From Lasiosphaeria ovina (taxonomy: Eukaryota; Ascomycota; Sordariomycetes; Sordariales; Lasiosphaeriaceae), in NCBI GenBank assembly GCA_033439765.1, contig JAULSN010000013.1:581571-645570 (forward strand): a stretch of 64,000 nt of DNA. The letters run 5' to 3'. The position numbers and the translations under genes were made by a program. Positions 34,132 to 46,274 of the stretch are shown one piece after another. The notes beneath the pieces were generated by a model. It saw nothing but the letters and a program-made list of their open reading frames with translations. It made no database searches and was not told where the DNA came from. Each line of letters begins with the position of its first letter. The stretch's first letter is position 1.

Positions 34132-35553
34132 ATGAATCGGTCCATCGAGCAGGCGCTGGTGTCCCTGCTGCCAACGCACAGCGCAACACTGCCACAGCAT
34201 CTCTCCGAACTAGCCAGCTCGTTGCTAGCGCAGTCCCGGATCCGCGCGAGCACCCTCAAAGCCGAAGAGGAAGTCGCGCGGCCGTACGCCTGCGCCCACA
34301 TCGCCTGCGACAGGTACCTCCAACCCCCAAACTCACTCAACACCTGTCTCATCTCACATCACTAACCCCCCACTCCCAGACTCAAAATCACCCTCAACCT
34401 CCCGCCAATCGACCCGCGCCCGCCCATTCCCCCGCGCATCTACAGGCGGCTGTACAACCACCTGGACAAGATCCTGCCGGCCGCCTCGTCGTCCTCGGCC
34501 CCCGGCACGCCGAGCCGGACGACACCAGGAAAGGGCAGCATCCGGACGCCGAGCTCGAGGCTGCGCCAGCAGCCGGGACCAGACGGTCAGGCGCCGCCGC
34601 TCGGCAGTTCCCCGTCGCGGTCGAGCAACCGCATCCTCGCCACCGCCACCACCACCATCACCAAAGCAGCCCAGACACCGTCGCGCTCGCTCGCGCAGTT
34701 CCGCGGGACGTCCGCCTCGCACAAGCGCACCCCCAAATCCACAGCAGCCGACAGCCTGCCCGCGTGGGTGCGGGCGACAGCGCGGCACCTGATCGCGGCG
34801 CTCGGGCCGCCCAGCATCGGCCCCGTGGTGATGGCGGGGATGGAGTCGATCGCGGCGCCGGCGGCCGCGCGGGCTGCGCGCGGGCGCCATGCGCGCGACG
34901 TTGGTAATGACACTAGCGGCGCTGACGACTGGGTGCGCGACAACCTGCCCGCGCTGCTGGGCGCGCTGTACCTGTACGTGTGGCGGGCGGTGGAGTGGGC
35001 GGGGCGCGAAATGGACGCGGCGGCGTACGCGCGCATGCGCCGGAGCGTGGCGGCGGCGCTGGCCGAGGCGCGCCACGGCAGCGTCTCGGCGGGGAAACAG
35101 ACTGCTGCTCCCGACAAGGAGGATGACACCAAGGACGAGGACGAGGGCGACGACGACGCTCTGTGGGAGGGCTGGCCCGGCACCGCCAGGGTCAGCCCCA
35201 AGGACCTCGACGCGGCGGCGCTGCGCATCAACAGGCAGGGCTGGCTGGAGCTGGACTGGGCGCGGGGCATCGACGACCTGGTGGCGCGGGGCGAGGCGGC
35301 ATTGACAGAGGCCGAAGCGCAGGCGGAGGCGGAGGAAGACGAGAACAACAAGCACGAGGCACACGAGACGCTCCAGATCAGGCGGCCAGACACCATGTTC
35401 CAGGAGCGCTACGACTACCTCAGCGAGCGCAAGAAGCGGGAGTATGCCGTCTGGAGGGAGAAGGTCCTCGGGCGCATCCACGAGCTGGAGCGCGGCGGCG
35501 GCGCCGGCCGGACGCTGCGGCGAGATGTGGATGCTATGGATACTGACGAGTGA
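34132..35553 (+). CDS. orc6: Origin recognition complex subunit 6
   Basis: Two exons (34132-34313 and 34380-35553) encode 451 aa. The 66-nt intron has a GTACCT donor, a CTAAC branch and a CCCAG acceptor, and joins CAHIACDR to LKITLNLPPI. Orc6 is part of the six-subunit complex that marks replication origins and helps load the MCM helicase. The N-terminal domain reads VEQAL-like IEQALVSLLPTHSATLP and LASSLLAQSRIRASTLKAEEEVARPYACAHI, the TFIIB-like helical fold expected for this family. PPRIYRRLYNHLDKIL follows. The middle is a Ser/Thr/Pro-rich linker with several TP/SP sites (GTPSRTTPGKGS, TPSSR), possible CDK targets. The C-terminal third is charged and helical (MFQERYDYLSERKKREYAVWREKVLG). 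The assignment rests on the N-terminal pattern as remembered from other filamentous fungi. Confidence 0.88.
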
Positions 35554-35880
35554 AAACTCTTGTGCTGGCGGTGTTGGGGTTGGTTAGAAGTAACACAGGA
35601 TACCGTTACGTTCTACGGGATGGGCTATGTACGGCCTGCGATCGGGACTCGGGTACTCGAGGCATTAAAGGAGAGGACGTTTTGTGAAAATGGATTTGGC
35701 TACCACCTAAGCTACAGACAGCCGCGTACAGGTATGTAGGTAATGGCGTCGACACCAGCCAAGCTAAACGAATACTGCACTCTGAGAGACATAGGTATCA
35801 TCATCTCTCCAACTCCATGCCGCTCAACCCCTCGCTCCACCAGCAAAACAAACCGCGCAACGGCGCCAGTCACTCCCCGC
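35554..35880. other. Convergent intergenic region
   Basis: A short stretch between the 3' ends of orc6 (+) and the Gre2-like gene (-). It presumably contains both 3' UTRs. No other feature is visible. Confidence 0.6.
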
Positions 35881-37305
35881 TCACGCGCCGTGCTCCTTCA
35901 GGCTCTTGATCGTGTCAACAACCGTCTTCTCGAACGGGATCCAGTCGATGCCGAGGAGCTCGGTGGTGGCGGCATTGTCGACCTTGAACCGCTGATCAGC
36001 AGGCGGCAGCTTGCCGGGACCGAGCTGGTCGTCGGACGGCAGGATAGCCGCGTCGGCGGGGAAGTTTCGGCGCACAATGTCGACGATCGCGGCGTTGCTG
36101 TACGAGCCGGCGGTGGTGAACAGGCGCTTGCCGCCGGCGGCCGGCAGCTCGAGGCCGGCGCGCACGTGCGCGGCCGCGACGTCGCGCACGTCGACCCAGA
36201 TCATGGCGGCGCCCGTCGACGGCACGCCGCCAGCCTTCCACTTGCCGCGCAGCAGGTCGAGGAAGCGCTCGTTGCTCGTGTTGAGCCCGTCGAGGCTGGC
36301 CAGGTGGTGCGCGACAGGGCCGAACACCATGGGCGGGTTGACGGTGACGAGGTCGAACTTGGCGACGCTGTCGGCCGGCGGGGCCGCCACGAACGCCCAC
36401 GCGGCGCGCTCGGCCAGCGTCTTGGACGCGCGGTACGCCGTCGCCGAGCTGCGGTGGATGTCGTCGATTGTCACGGGGTTCCACGACGCCTCGCTGAACA
36501 CGGTGGTTGGGTCCGAGATCTTGGGCTCGTCGAGGATGGCCGCGAACGACGACGTCACCACCACGCGCCGCACGGCCGGCGCCGACCGCGCGATGGCCTT
36601 GAGGATCCCCGTCGTGCCGATCACGGCCGGGTCGACGAGGTCCTTCTTGGGGTCCGCTGCAGAACGAGAGGTCACAATGAGCAAACCGCGTTTTGTATAC
36701 ACTTTGGTGGGACGCATGAGAAGAGGGAATAAAAAACGCACTGATCTTGAAGTGGAACGGCGAGGCGGTGTGCAGGACGACCTCGATGCCGGGGATCTTG
36801 ACCACGTCGTCAAAGGCGTCGGGCCTGGCGATGTCGGGCACGACAACCGTCTGCAGCTCCCCGGCGGCGGCCTTGTCGGCGTAGGCCTCGCGGATCTTGG
36901 CGGCCTTGTCCTCGGTCCGCACCGTGGTCACCACGCTGTGGCCCTTGGCGAGCAGCTGCTCCAAGATGTGGGCTGGGGTTTCGTCGCGTCAGCACTCAAT
37001 CTTGCTCTGGGCGTTCGGGTGTGCCTCGCGAATCGCGGCTGGCTGGCCGTCCGTTTCATCCCGCCCCTACTGCGGGCCCACATCTTTCATGACGGCCGGT
37101 GCAAGCAGGGCTCCTCTTCTTGGGAACTCGACGTCAACGTACCGGCGATAAAGCCCGAACCTCCTGTTCAAAGAGTGCCGTGTCAGCTTATTACTACTGT
37201 ATGTCTTGCATTGGGACATAATCCCGAGACACTTCGGGCGGCGCTCCCTTGCTCGAGGACACACCGGTGCGGGGCAAGCTCACCTGTCAAAAGCACCTTT
37301 GTCAT
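35881..37305 (-). CDS. Gre2-like NADPH-dependent carbonyl (methylglyoxal) reductase, extended SDR
   Basis: Four exons (37305-37284, 37163-37143, 36972-36742, 36656-35881) encode 349 aa. The first two are micro-exons of 22 and 21 nt. Spliced together they give MTKVLLTGGSGFIAAHILEQ, the complete Rossmann cofactor motif, followed by GHSVVTTVRTEDKA. The GHSVVTTVR strand suggests NADPH preference. Downstream are VVVTSSFAA (Ser127/128), Tyr166 and Lys170 (AYRASK), and VTVNPPMVFGP, as in Gre2 and the dihydroflavonol-4-reductase-like family. Members reduce methylglyoxal, isovaleraldehyde and assorted ketones. The first ATG-containing long frame begins inside exon 3 and would lack the cofactor motif, so the micro-exons decide the start. 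All donors and acceptors are GT-AG (GTGAGC..ACAG, GTACGT..CCAG, GTGCGT..TGCAG). Confidence 0.9.
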
Positions 37306-39609
37306 TTTTGCGGCTGTTGCTTGTCTCTGCTGCGGTTTAAATCTCGGATGTAATAAATGGAACTGTGGATATCTCGTCTGTATTGGGTGGCCCGATTCGA
37401 TTGCAGAATCAACGGAGCCAAACTCGAGTCACTCGGATTCCCCTGCTGCCTTATATACCAATCCCGGCTGCTGGGGTCAGTATACTTCCTGTGCAGGGCA
37501 GGGGCAGTACTGTACGTACAAACCACATGGAAACGAGCCGCATTCCCGAACTGAGGTGTCCTGCAGCTGTGATGGGGGGGGGTGGTTGGGTGCGGACGGA
37601 CCAGACCCTCCACAAGTGACAACAACCCCCTCCTCCCCTCACCAGTCCCCAGCTTTGGGGGGGCGACAGCCCCCCAGCCGCTGTGGGGTTAGGGGCTGTT
37701 TGCGGGAAAAACGTCATCCTACCCAGCAGAAACGGGATATCGGCAGGCCCCTTTCTCGCTTATCGCCGCTCAGGCCATGTTTAGCTCGGTCGGCGTTAAA
37801 AAGGGGCGCCCAGCACCCAGCACCCAGCACGTTGTCGCCGACTCCTCCTCCGATGTGTGGGCTAGCCTAGGGCCGCGGCGTTTCTTCAATGTGGGAAAAC
37901 CCGATCCCCGCCCGCCGAAGCGCTGTACAGTGCTGTCTGCGGCCTGACCCAGGTCCGGTTCGGAGGGTGGCCCATTGACGAATTGCAATGACCAATATTC
38001 CGTGCCGGCGGCAACTTGATAAGCAGTCGTGCCGTCGGACTCCGGCATTTTCGTGTCTCCACAGGGATCCTCCGTTGCCGATCGGTCCCCTGACCAACGT
38101 CACAAATCCCCGAGTCAATATCAGCCCCTGAAATGACTTGTCAACATGATGTAGAACGAACTCGACCGGCAGTTCTGCAGGACGAGCAACGGATCTTGCG
38201 CATTATTATTGTTTTGCTGTGCTCTTTCTGTCTGGGAATTGTCGCAGATCAAGCAAGACAAGACGTCGCGTCACAGAATTTACTGTGAGCCGGTGGAATC
38301 GGCGCACCTCATTTGCTTAGTGCCGTGCCTGCGAAGGGGCTCATAAGGCGTGGAGCCGATAGACAAGTCGTGCGGTAACGTTCCCGTCCTCCTCGCAGAG
38401 CATCATTGCGGTACTTCTTTTGGCTTCACGTGTGTGTGTACTCGTGTCAGCGGGCCTCTCTAGTCATGTGTGCGTCCAACGGTGATGCTTGGATGGCAGA
38501 AGCGAACTCGTCGAGTGGCCGAGTGAGATCAGCTTCCATGCTAGTTTTCATGTGTGAGCTTGTGGAGCAGCAGTGGATGACGACAATGGTTGGTTGCAAT
38601 TTGAAGCTGCTCGGCAGTTCAGGGCGCAGCAGTTTTCTTCTGAGGTACGCGCTGGGCGGCATTGCCAGTGCTGGCGTGCCAGAAAAAAAACACGGTGGAA
38701 ATATTGGTGAATGCGCGCAGGGCGGCGGGACGAGACGCGAAAGGAAATAACGACGATGTGGAATGGGATGCGCGGATGGAAGTACGGTTAGAGCTTGGTA
38801 CCTAGCATAGAACAGCCAAACCCAGGATGATGCGATATATAGATTAAAGTTGGTCACGAAAAAAAAGCCAATTTCCGGCGGAAGCACGAAACACAAGTCC
38901 AACACGAAAGGGTTCTCGGATCCGGCTGACTACAACTGGCGCATCACATGCCGGCCGCTCCGCTCCACACACCCGAACTTTGAACGGCCCAGAGTCGTCA
39001 AGGTTCGGCACAGCCAGTATTTGCTGATGACACGTACACCGAGAAGACTCACGCCGTGCCGTGGTGTCAAACTCAATCGGCCGGTACGAGTACAAATAGA
39101 ACAAAAATGCTGCAATTGACGAAAGGGTCTTCCTTGCACACACCTTCCAGTCCTCGCCCAAACCCAGGGTGATAATTGGCGTGGTCCTTAAGATGGACGG
39201 ACAGTAGGGATACTGTTAACTGAAAAGGGCACTTGTAGCGGAAGGGTAGGAATTATTGCCATAGGCAGGAGCGACGAGAAAGTCCCGTCGCTTTAAGGCA
39301 GGCACGGAGGAGCCCGGCTCCCTCCACCCTCCACCTTGATCTGCTTGCTTCCTTCAAAGTTCAAATTAAGGCGCCAAAACCTATCTGCTTCTCTCCCCAG
39401 CTCGACATTTTAAATCCACATCAGTCAGAAGCTTGGAATTACATTTAATCTTTCACGACATATTCTTGGAGCGCCGCGCCCAGCCGTGCAGGCTACGTGA
39501 GGCAAGTTTCCCTTTCCCAGCCCGTTCCACCTGCAAAGACGATGGCTTGAAGCGTCCTTGAAATGTCCCTCGAGGGAAGCCAACGCTGACTAGACGTGAA
39601 AGAAGACCA
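37306..39609. other. Intergenic region (2.3 kb)
   Basis: No supportable gene. Simple-sequence features include a tandem CAGCACC repeat at 37811-37830 and a G/C-run inverted repeat near 37647-37690. The left edge should hold the Gre2-like promoter, the right edge that of the 2EXR gene. Confidence 0.5.
37811..37830. repeat. Short CAGCACC tandem repeat
   Basis: Nearly three tandem copies of a 7-base unit, read directly. No function is evident. Confidence 0.8.
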
Positions 39610-40326
39610 ATGTCGCAGCCAAGAGTCGTCGAGGTGTCATCGCCAGCCGAGTTATCATCGACCGCCGAGGTGGCATCGACCGCCGAGGTGGTATCGATCG
39701 ATGATATGGCATCGCCGGACGAAGTGGCATTGCCGACGGAGGCCAGCGCGACCCGATTCACCCGATTCCGGCATCTACCCCAAGAGCTTCAGAACATGGT
39801 ATGGAGGGAGGTTGCTCGGATTCCACGGATTCTATACACTGCCCCGACTCTCAAGTGGTGCCGGCGGAACAACCTGCCGCACCCCATTGAGCACCTGGAA
39901 GGCTGCAAGTACCAGATAGACTCTCCCGAGCCGCCAGTACTTCAAGTCTGTATGGCGAGTCGCCAAGTCACCCTTCCATACTACAACATCCGCTTCGAAG
40001 CCAGAGATGCATTTGGCCGGCTGGTCACGTACATTATGGGAGAGCAAGATGTCATGATCTTCTTTTACAATCTGAAGGGACGTCCGGCTAGGGACTTTCC
40101 ACGGGCCATAGACAACGGCCGGATTTTGGTGCTTCCCCGCCGAGTTGAAGTACCTGAAGTGGACACGTCCTTGTTGGATTTGGTGAAGAGGGTGCGAGAC
40201 GCAGGCGACATATTGCAACGTGGAAAAGAGATGGCATTACTTCTTCCAGAGGCAGAATTCCTCCTAGATCTTGATACCCGCCGACGCCTCATTGGCTACA
40301 GAATTACGCAAAACATGATTTTATAA
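39610..40326 (+). CDS. 2EXR-domain protein
   Basis: A single exon encodes 238 aa. The segment FTRFRHLPQELQNMVWREVARIPRILY (about 50-77, shown here as FRHLPQELQNMVWREVA) is the hallmark of the 2EXR domain, an F-box-like region in a fungal family that is greatly expanded in Pezizomycotina and whose function is unknown. The N-terminal 45 residues repeat a short Ala/Glu/Val/Ser unit (STAEVASTAEVVSIDDMAS). The rest matches the usual size and layout of 2EXR proteins, including QVCMASRQVTLPYYN and a later FEARDAFG. The start is ATG 39610, the first in frame. No intron is needed. Confidence 0.85.
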   Translation: MSQPRVVEVSSPAELSSTAEVASTAEVVSIDDMASPDEVALPTEASATRFTRFRHLPQELQNMVWREVARIPRILYTAPTLKWCRRNNLPHPIEHLEGCKYQIDSPEPPVLQVCMASRQVTLPYYNIRFEARDAFGRLVTYIMGEQDVMIFFYNLKGRPARDFPRAIDNGRILVLPRRVEVPEVDTSLLDLVKRVRDAGDILQRGKEMALLLPEAEFLLDLDTRRRLIGYRITQNMIL

Positions 40327-41465
40327 GATTTATGGTTTACGGATTTGGTTTGGTTTGGCATTGGAGATGTATGGGGGGCCAGTGAGGGACCAGAAGACGG
40401 AGAGATGCGAAATTTTACAGGTTTGTGGGACGGATAACACATTCAAAAAAGGTTCATGGGGCCATGGATATCGTGATTTCGGCTCGGACAAATCAGTCTG
40501 CGTGGTCAGCTGGGAGATGAGACAATGGACGGCGGGCATACACACTAGGTCCTCCGCGAGGAGAAACACATTGGCGTATATTTGTTTTATTCGGATTCTT
40601 CTTGGACGCTACATTAGAGTTGAAGCATTGGGGTTCTGTTTTGGTGAAACTGACGAGTGTTTGTTGTCTTGCCTCGAGGGCTCGTGGCAGTACGTTGCTT
40701 GGGTTCCGAAGTCGGGCCATACCTGTAATTCCACCCTCGGTATCCGTATTCATACCCAAATGATAACCGAGCCATCACCAACCAGTAGGTCCAGGTCGAG
40801 AGCCTGGATCAATCACTGCATTTACATGTAGCGGAGGGTCCTAGTCTCGTATTGTCCAACCTATAACTCTCGTCCTCGCCGCATTGTGAATGTTTTGTCT
40901 TAGTTCTAGAACTGCATTACTAGTTGTTGCGTTGCCTCTTGCATGACTGCTTTGTGTGTGATGCAGTGCCTGGCTCATCCACCCTGTCCATCAACACACC
41001 TGCAGCAGACGAGTTTGCCAACAAGGGAATTTGACCGCCCTCGACAAATAACAAGCTACCTAGGTGGCCAAATTTTATCGGTTTTCAGGCACAAATCTGG
41101 GCTTAAGAGCTTATTAATGAGCCTTGCTCCGGGTCCCCTTCTCAGTTCTGCGAGGTTCTGTTCTCTTGCGCGCTGGCGAATCAGGCGCGAGTATCCAATT
41201 TAAAGTCCGCCCGCCCGCACTGGCAGTGAACTTCAGCCCTGTCCACACCAGGCTCCAACGAAGCCTGGGGTTGCGCAACCTAGGGGCCCTTCCCCAGCTG
41301 TCCTCAACCCCGCCATGATCTAATCCAAGCTCAGGTCTCAGGCAACATTAACCTCCTCCACGACCACAACCTTACCTCCGGGCCATTTTCTATCTCGACA
41401 TCTCTTGGCCCTGTCGTCTGCTTCCGAGGCATCTTCATTCACTACTCCTCCCGGCCACCGAGAAG
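40327..41465. other. Intergenic region
   Basis: Holds the 3' flank of the 2EXR gene and the promoter of ufd2. A 158-codon frame at 40355-40831 has no recognisable features and I do not call it. Confidence 0.5.
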
Positions 41466-44400
41466 ATGGATCCGAACGAGCAACCCGTCGAGCCCGAGCC
41501 TCCGGCTGGGCAGGCCACACCCCCTGCACCGCCTGCACAAACGACGCCCGACGCCCCCGACGAGGAAACCATGGCGCAGATACGGCAGAGGCGAATGGCG
41601 AAGCTTGGCGTAGTTCCCTCGTCATCGGTAGCTTCTCCGATACTTGCGAAACCCGAGACATCTGGTGCTGCTGCTGGGGCGGCGGCGGCAGTAACCCCGA
41701 GCTCGTCAAAGGCTACAGATCAGGGCAGGATAGAGGCCGAGAAAGGAAAGCGAACACAGATAACCATCTCGCCGGCCCCGGGGGCGCCGAAGAGCGTAGC
41801 AGGTACCACGAGTGGCGAACTCCCTCGAAAGAGACAAGTCTCAGAGATTGATGACTATCCAGGCACCCCGCCGCCCCGGAAGCACACTCCAGCCAAAGAC
41901 GAGCCTATCGAGGACTACACCAACCGTCTACTCGAAACCGTATTCCGAATCTCGGTCGAACCGAGCCGCACGGCAGACAGCATCGGCCACAAGCTCACCT
42001 TCCTGCCAACCCTAAGCGAGGACCTGGCAAACGACGGCTTGCCCTTGAAGCTGTCGCTCGACCGTGTCGAGGAGGCCATAATGGAGGGCGCCACGGCGTT
42101 CCCACGCGACAAACCCCTGTTCGACTACCTCCTCCCCTGCTGGAAGCGCGTCACGCGTGCGCTTAAGGTTCTCCGCGGCCCTGCTCCCCAGAAGGAGGAG
42201 ATCTTGAAGGAGGCAAAGCGGCTGTGTTTCAGCAACTGCATCTTCGCCCTCACCATGCCGGAGCTCTTCAAGCACGTATAATACGAAACATCCATGGTTG
42301 TCTCGTCCTTACTAACCCTTTTGCTAGTCGGGAGCCGAACCCGCACCACGACACATTGGTGCCGTATGTTTTACGACAGGTGGAGAGTGAAGATGGGTTG
42401 TGTATGGACTTCTTCACCGAGGCAATGGGCCGCCTCGACGACGATGACTCCATCGTGCCGCTGTTCACCAGAGCTATGGTGGACATCAGTAGTAAACTAT
42501 CTACCCTCAGCATGAACGACGAGTACAAGTCCTATGTCAATGTAAGCTACTGCTCTTGTTCATCTACTCGTGACGAGCATAATGGCTAAGAGCTTTCTCC
42601 AGGCTCTCACAACTTACTCTAGGTTTCCGCCTCTCTTGAGGGCGTTGGCGGAGCATCCCTCCTTCCAGATGGCGCAATCAGCACCAGGGATAGAAAAGAA
42701 CACTCTACTTGGTCCGTTCTTCCGGCTATCCCCCCTCCAGCCCGAAGTCACTACGGTCTTTTTCGCAGGACCGAGGACCATGGAAAAGGGCAGCGTCCAG
42801 ACATCACAGACCGCCCTGCAAATGAGCCTTTCTGCGCATCAGACTGATCTCCGAACCATTATCAATGCTTTTATTCGCGCCAGTCCCGAGGCAAAGAATA
42901 GAGTCCTCGATTGGTTTGCTTACATCATGAACGTCAACCACAAGAGGCGAGCTCTCCAGGTCGATCCTAGGGAGGTGTCATCTGATGGTTTTATGATGAA
43001 TGTAACGGTTGTTCTCGACTTTCTTTGCGAGCCCTTTATGGACAATGCTTTCTCTAAAGTTGGCCGTATCGACGTCAACTACTTCAGAAGGAGTCCTCGG
43101 CTGGACATCAAAGAGGAGACCAAGCTGAATGCCGACCAGTCCGAGTCGGATGAGTTTTACGCCACAAAGATTGATGGCGAGTCAAACTTCATTACTGAGG
43201 TTTTCTTCTTGACCCTTGCTGCTCATCACTACGGCAGCGAGGCGGCCAACAGCAAGATGAAGAACCTGGAGAAGGACATCAAGTTCTACGAAAAGAATCT
43301 TGCCATGATCGAAGCAGAGCGTCCCAAACTGGCTAACCGACCAGATCAGCTTCGGATACTCGAGCAAACACTCCAAAGGCACACCGCTGTCCTAGAACGG
43401 GCGATGGCTCTGAGATTCGCGATTGAGGGCGTGCTATTAGACCAGAAGATGCAGAGCCGATCTCTGCAGTTCATGAGATACGTGACGGTCTGGCTGCTCC
43501 GGGTTGCCAGCCAGACAGAATACACTCCGGACAAGCCGCTTCGTCTTCCTCTACCCGCATCGCAACCAAAGGCGTTCAGCTGCCTTCCAGAATATGCCTT
43601 GCAGGATATTGTGGACAACTTCAAGTTCGTTTTCCGCTACATCCCCCAGGTCATCATCTCGGCGGTTGGCGACGAGATAGTTGCTCTTTGCATCACGTTC
43701 CTGGAATCGTCCGAATACGTTCGGAACCCATACCTCAAGTCGTCTCTCGTTTCACTGTTGTTTCACGGGACCTGGCCTGCATACCACCTGAGCAAGGGAA
43801 TACTGGGCGATCTTATGACGAACACCCGATTCGCAAATGACTATCTACTCCACGCAATCATGAAGTTCTACATCGAATGCGAGTCCACGGGAGCCAGCTC
43901 TCAGTTTTACGACAAATTTAACATTCGCTATGAGATATTTCAGATCATTAAGTGCATCTGGGTGAATGACGTGTACAAGAATGAGTTGGTACAGTCGAGC
44001 AAGTAAGTTCACTACGCTTCCTTCTTGTAGGTAGGCAGCAATACTAATTTCAATAGGACAAATCGGTCGTTCTTTGTCCGGTTCGTCAATATGCTCATGA
44101 ACGACGCCACATACGTGCTGGACGAGGGTCTAAGCAAATTTCCCAAGATCCACGACATGCAGATGAAGCTAAAGGATCGAACCCTATCACAACAAGACCG
44201 CGAAAAGATTGAGGAGGAGCTCCGCACAGCCGAAGGCCAGGCTACGTCGTTCATGCAGCTGGTCAATGAGACGGTTGGCATGATGAAGCTCTTCACCACC
44301 ACACTGAGCGAGGCATTCACCATGCCGGAAATCGTCCACCGCCTGGCGGGCATGCTTGACTACAACCTTGAGATCCTCACGGGCCCAAAGTCCAAATCAC

Positions 44401-44942
44401 TGAAGGTGGAGAACGCAGATAAGTACTTTTTCAACCCAAGAACGCTTCTGCCGGAGATTGTCGATATCTACTTGAATCTCGGGTCCAGCTCGGCATTTAT
44501 CGAGGCTGTTGCGGCTGACGGTCGCTCCTACAAGCCATCGACCATGGCTTCAGCTGGGCAAATCTTGCGTGGCAAGCAAATGAAAGAGCTGCCGGAACTA
44601 CTTGCTTGGGATGCGCTATGCAAGAAGTTTGAGGCAGCCAAGGAGATTATTGACCAGGCCGACATCGACTTTGACGACGCGCCTCCCGAGTTCGAGGACC
44701 CCATTATGGGCATGCTCATGACGGACCCCGTCATCCTGCCGTCGAAGCACGTTGTTGACCGCTCCACCATCGTTCAGCATCTGCTGTCTGACCCGAAAGA
44801 CCCCTACACCCGCCAGCCCATGACTATCGAGGACGTCGTCCCCGATACGGCTCTGCGCAGCCAGATTGAGGCCTGGAAGCTGGAACGTACCGCGGAATTG
44901 CGGGCTAAAGCTGCGGGCGATGCGATGGACACTACGGAGTGA
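41466..44942 (+). CDS. ufd2: Ubiquitin conjugation factor E4 (Ufd2)
   Basis: Four exons encode about 1,101 aa: 41466-42271, 42328-42541, 42603-44002, 44057-44942. Ufd2 is a U-box E4 enzyme that lengthens ubiquitin chains with Cdc48 and passes substrates toward the proteasome. The N-terminal 140 residues are Pro/Ala-rich. The core has typical Ufd2 segments (LFFN-type REPNPHHDTLVPYVLRQ, LGPFFRLSPLQPEV, NRSFFVRFVNMLMND, YNLEILTGPKS). The C-terminal U-box is PPEFEDPIMGMLMTDPV..LPSKHVVDRSTI..DPYTRQPM. Introns 2 and 3 are normal GT-AG. Intron 1 is odd: the conserved REPNP reading is kept only with a GC donor at 42272 (GCACGT) and acceptor CTAG at 42327. A GT-AG choice (42276-42334) stays in frame but deletes the RE of that motif, giving 1,100 aa. 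Confidence 0.93.
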
Positions 44943-46274
44943 GGTTTTGGGATAATCCAAATTGGAGGGTGATATCCTGACAATCCGCCTCTGGAATGGG
45001 GGGGAGATAGGTATTGTGCGTTTTTCTTTTAGCAACGGCGGGAAAACCACCATTAAGTACCAGGGCCAGAACGCAGAGATAGCGCCAGCAGCCAGGGGCC
45101 AAACGACTAATTGGCTAGCCAGTAGTAGTTGATTGCATCCCACTCGACCCGCCTACGACTCCGTAATGGGCGATGATAGATAGATTTCTCCCGCTTACTT
45201 TTTCTTTGCGCGTTTACATTGTTGATAGTGGACTTTATAAGGGACTGGGAGGGGGCAAACACAGTGTATACCACAGCGAGAGAAAGGTACCGACTTGAAA
45301 GATGACTGGTTTCATGTTCGGTACCTCTCGTTCTTCTGAAGTGTGGACTGTGTTGTGTGGTTGAATTTGTCTGCTGCTCGGCTGATCTAGACGTAGTCTT
45401 ACATTGGCGGAATAGAAGCAGATGCGATGAGACCTTGCTTGTTTTGCTCTGAAAACAGTTTGTCCGTGTATCGTGTCGTATCGCGCGGGATGTAGTTGTT
45501 GTAGATTATCGTCTGATAACTCACTGCTCGGTGTGTATTTAACTCGGGTAGGCAATGGTAAAAGTGTGATGAGATGTGTGAATGAGATGGGTAATGAGAT
45601 GGGATGGGTTGAGACGCCATGTGTTGAGATTCGTGAGATCCGCGAGTATCATGCTGAATTATTTCTTGAGCCGAGGCTGAGCGGGGTTTTGAGGTAATAG
45701 GATGATGACTATTCGGTGAGTTAGCGATGTAGAGATAGATGAGAACCTAATCAAATGAAACCTGGCGAGGCGATCCACGAGTGTGCTGAATTGTTCCAGA
45801 GCCGAGGCTGAGCGGGAGGTTTTACTTTCGAGGTAGTATGATAAGGTACGTTAGCTGGGGTGAGTGGGTGATGGAGAATGGGTGGTGAAGTGAGATTTTG
45901 GTGAGGCGATTCACGAAGATCCATTGATTCAGTCGTGCTGCCACAGAAATAGTTTGCTAGGCCTCGGTAATCCTCAGAAGACTATTAATATCGGAAACAA
46001 GGCTTCAGCCACCGATGAAGCAACCATCTACCAGGCCTTGGTTATTCTCATAGGTCTATTTACATATTAAGTATATTAATATTTGCATAGCTTTTAGATT
46101 CCCCTCGCCCTTAGAAAAATGGGGGGGAAAGGAAGAAGAGAGAGGATGAGCCCCGGCATGGGCACAGTCTCACCCGAGCTTAGAGCGTGAGGAGTTTGAG
46201 TTCGAACAACTACCATGCTCTCATCAGTTCCATTATGTATTAGAAAACGAAGCAAGTGCAGGCGAGGCGGGCCT
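44943..46274. other. Convergent intergenic region with diverged repeats
   Basis: No gene is supported. Two families of short diverged direct repeats occupy about 45646-46076 and are listed separately. The rest is likely 3' UTR of ufd2 and of the RING protein. Confidence 0.55.
45646..46076. repeat. Diverged direct repeats
   Basis: The block GAGCCGAGGCTGAGCGGG occurs at about 45669 and 45801, each preceded by GCTGAATT and followed by a GAGGTA(A/G)TA.GAT block. GAGGCGAT.CACGA occurs near 45766 and 45904. A GGCCT.GGT.ATTCTCA-like block occurs near 45961 and 46035. The copies differ by substitutions and small indels. I do not recognise the source. Confidence 0.65.

Noticed and set aside
34354..35481. 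A 375-codon frame on the minus strand opposite orc6
   Set aside because: It is antisense to exon 2 of orc6, Arg/Pro/Val-rich and low in complexity, as expected for a shadow of a GC-rich gene.
36011..37870. A 619-codon open frame on the plus strand
   Set aside because: It lies antisense to all four exons and the introns of the Gre2-like gene, whose spliced product has full family motifs. GC-rich coding DNA often leaves the opposite strand open. The translation has no recognisable domain.
46140..46215. Possible tRNA suggested by a GTTCGAAC-like string
   Set aside because: The flanking bases do not form an acceptor stem, D arm or anticodon arm on either strand.
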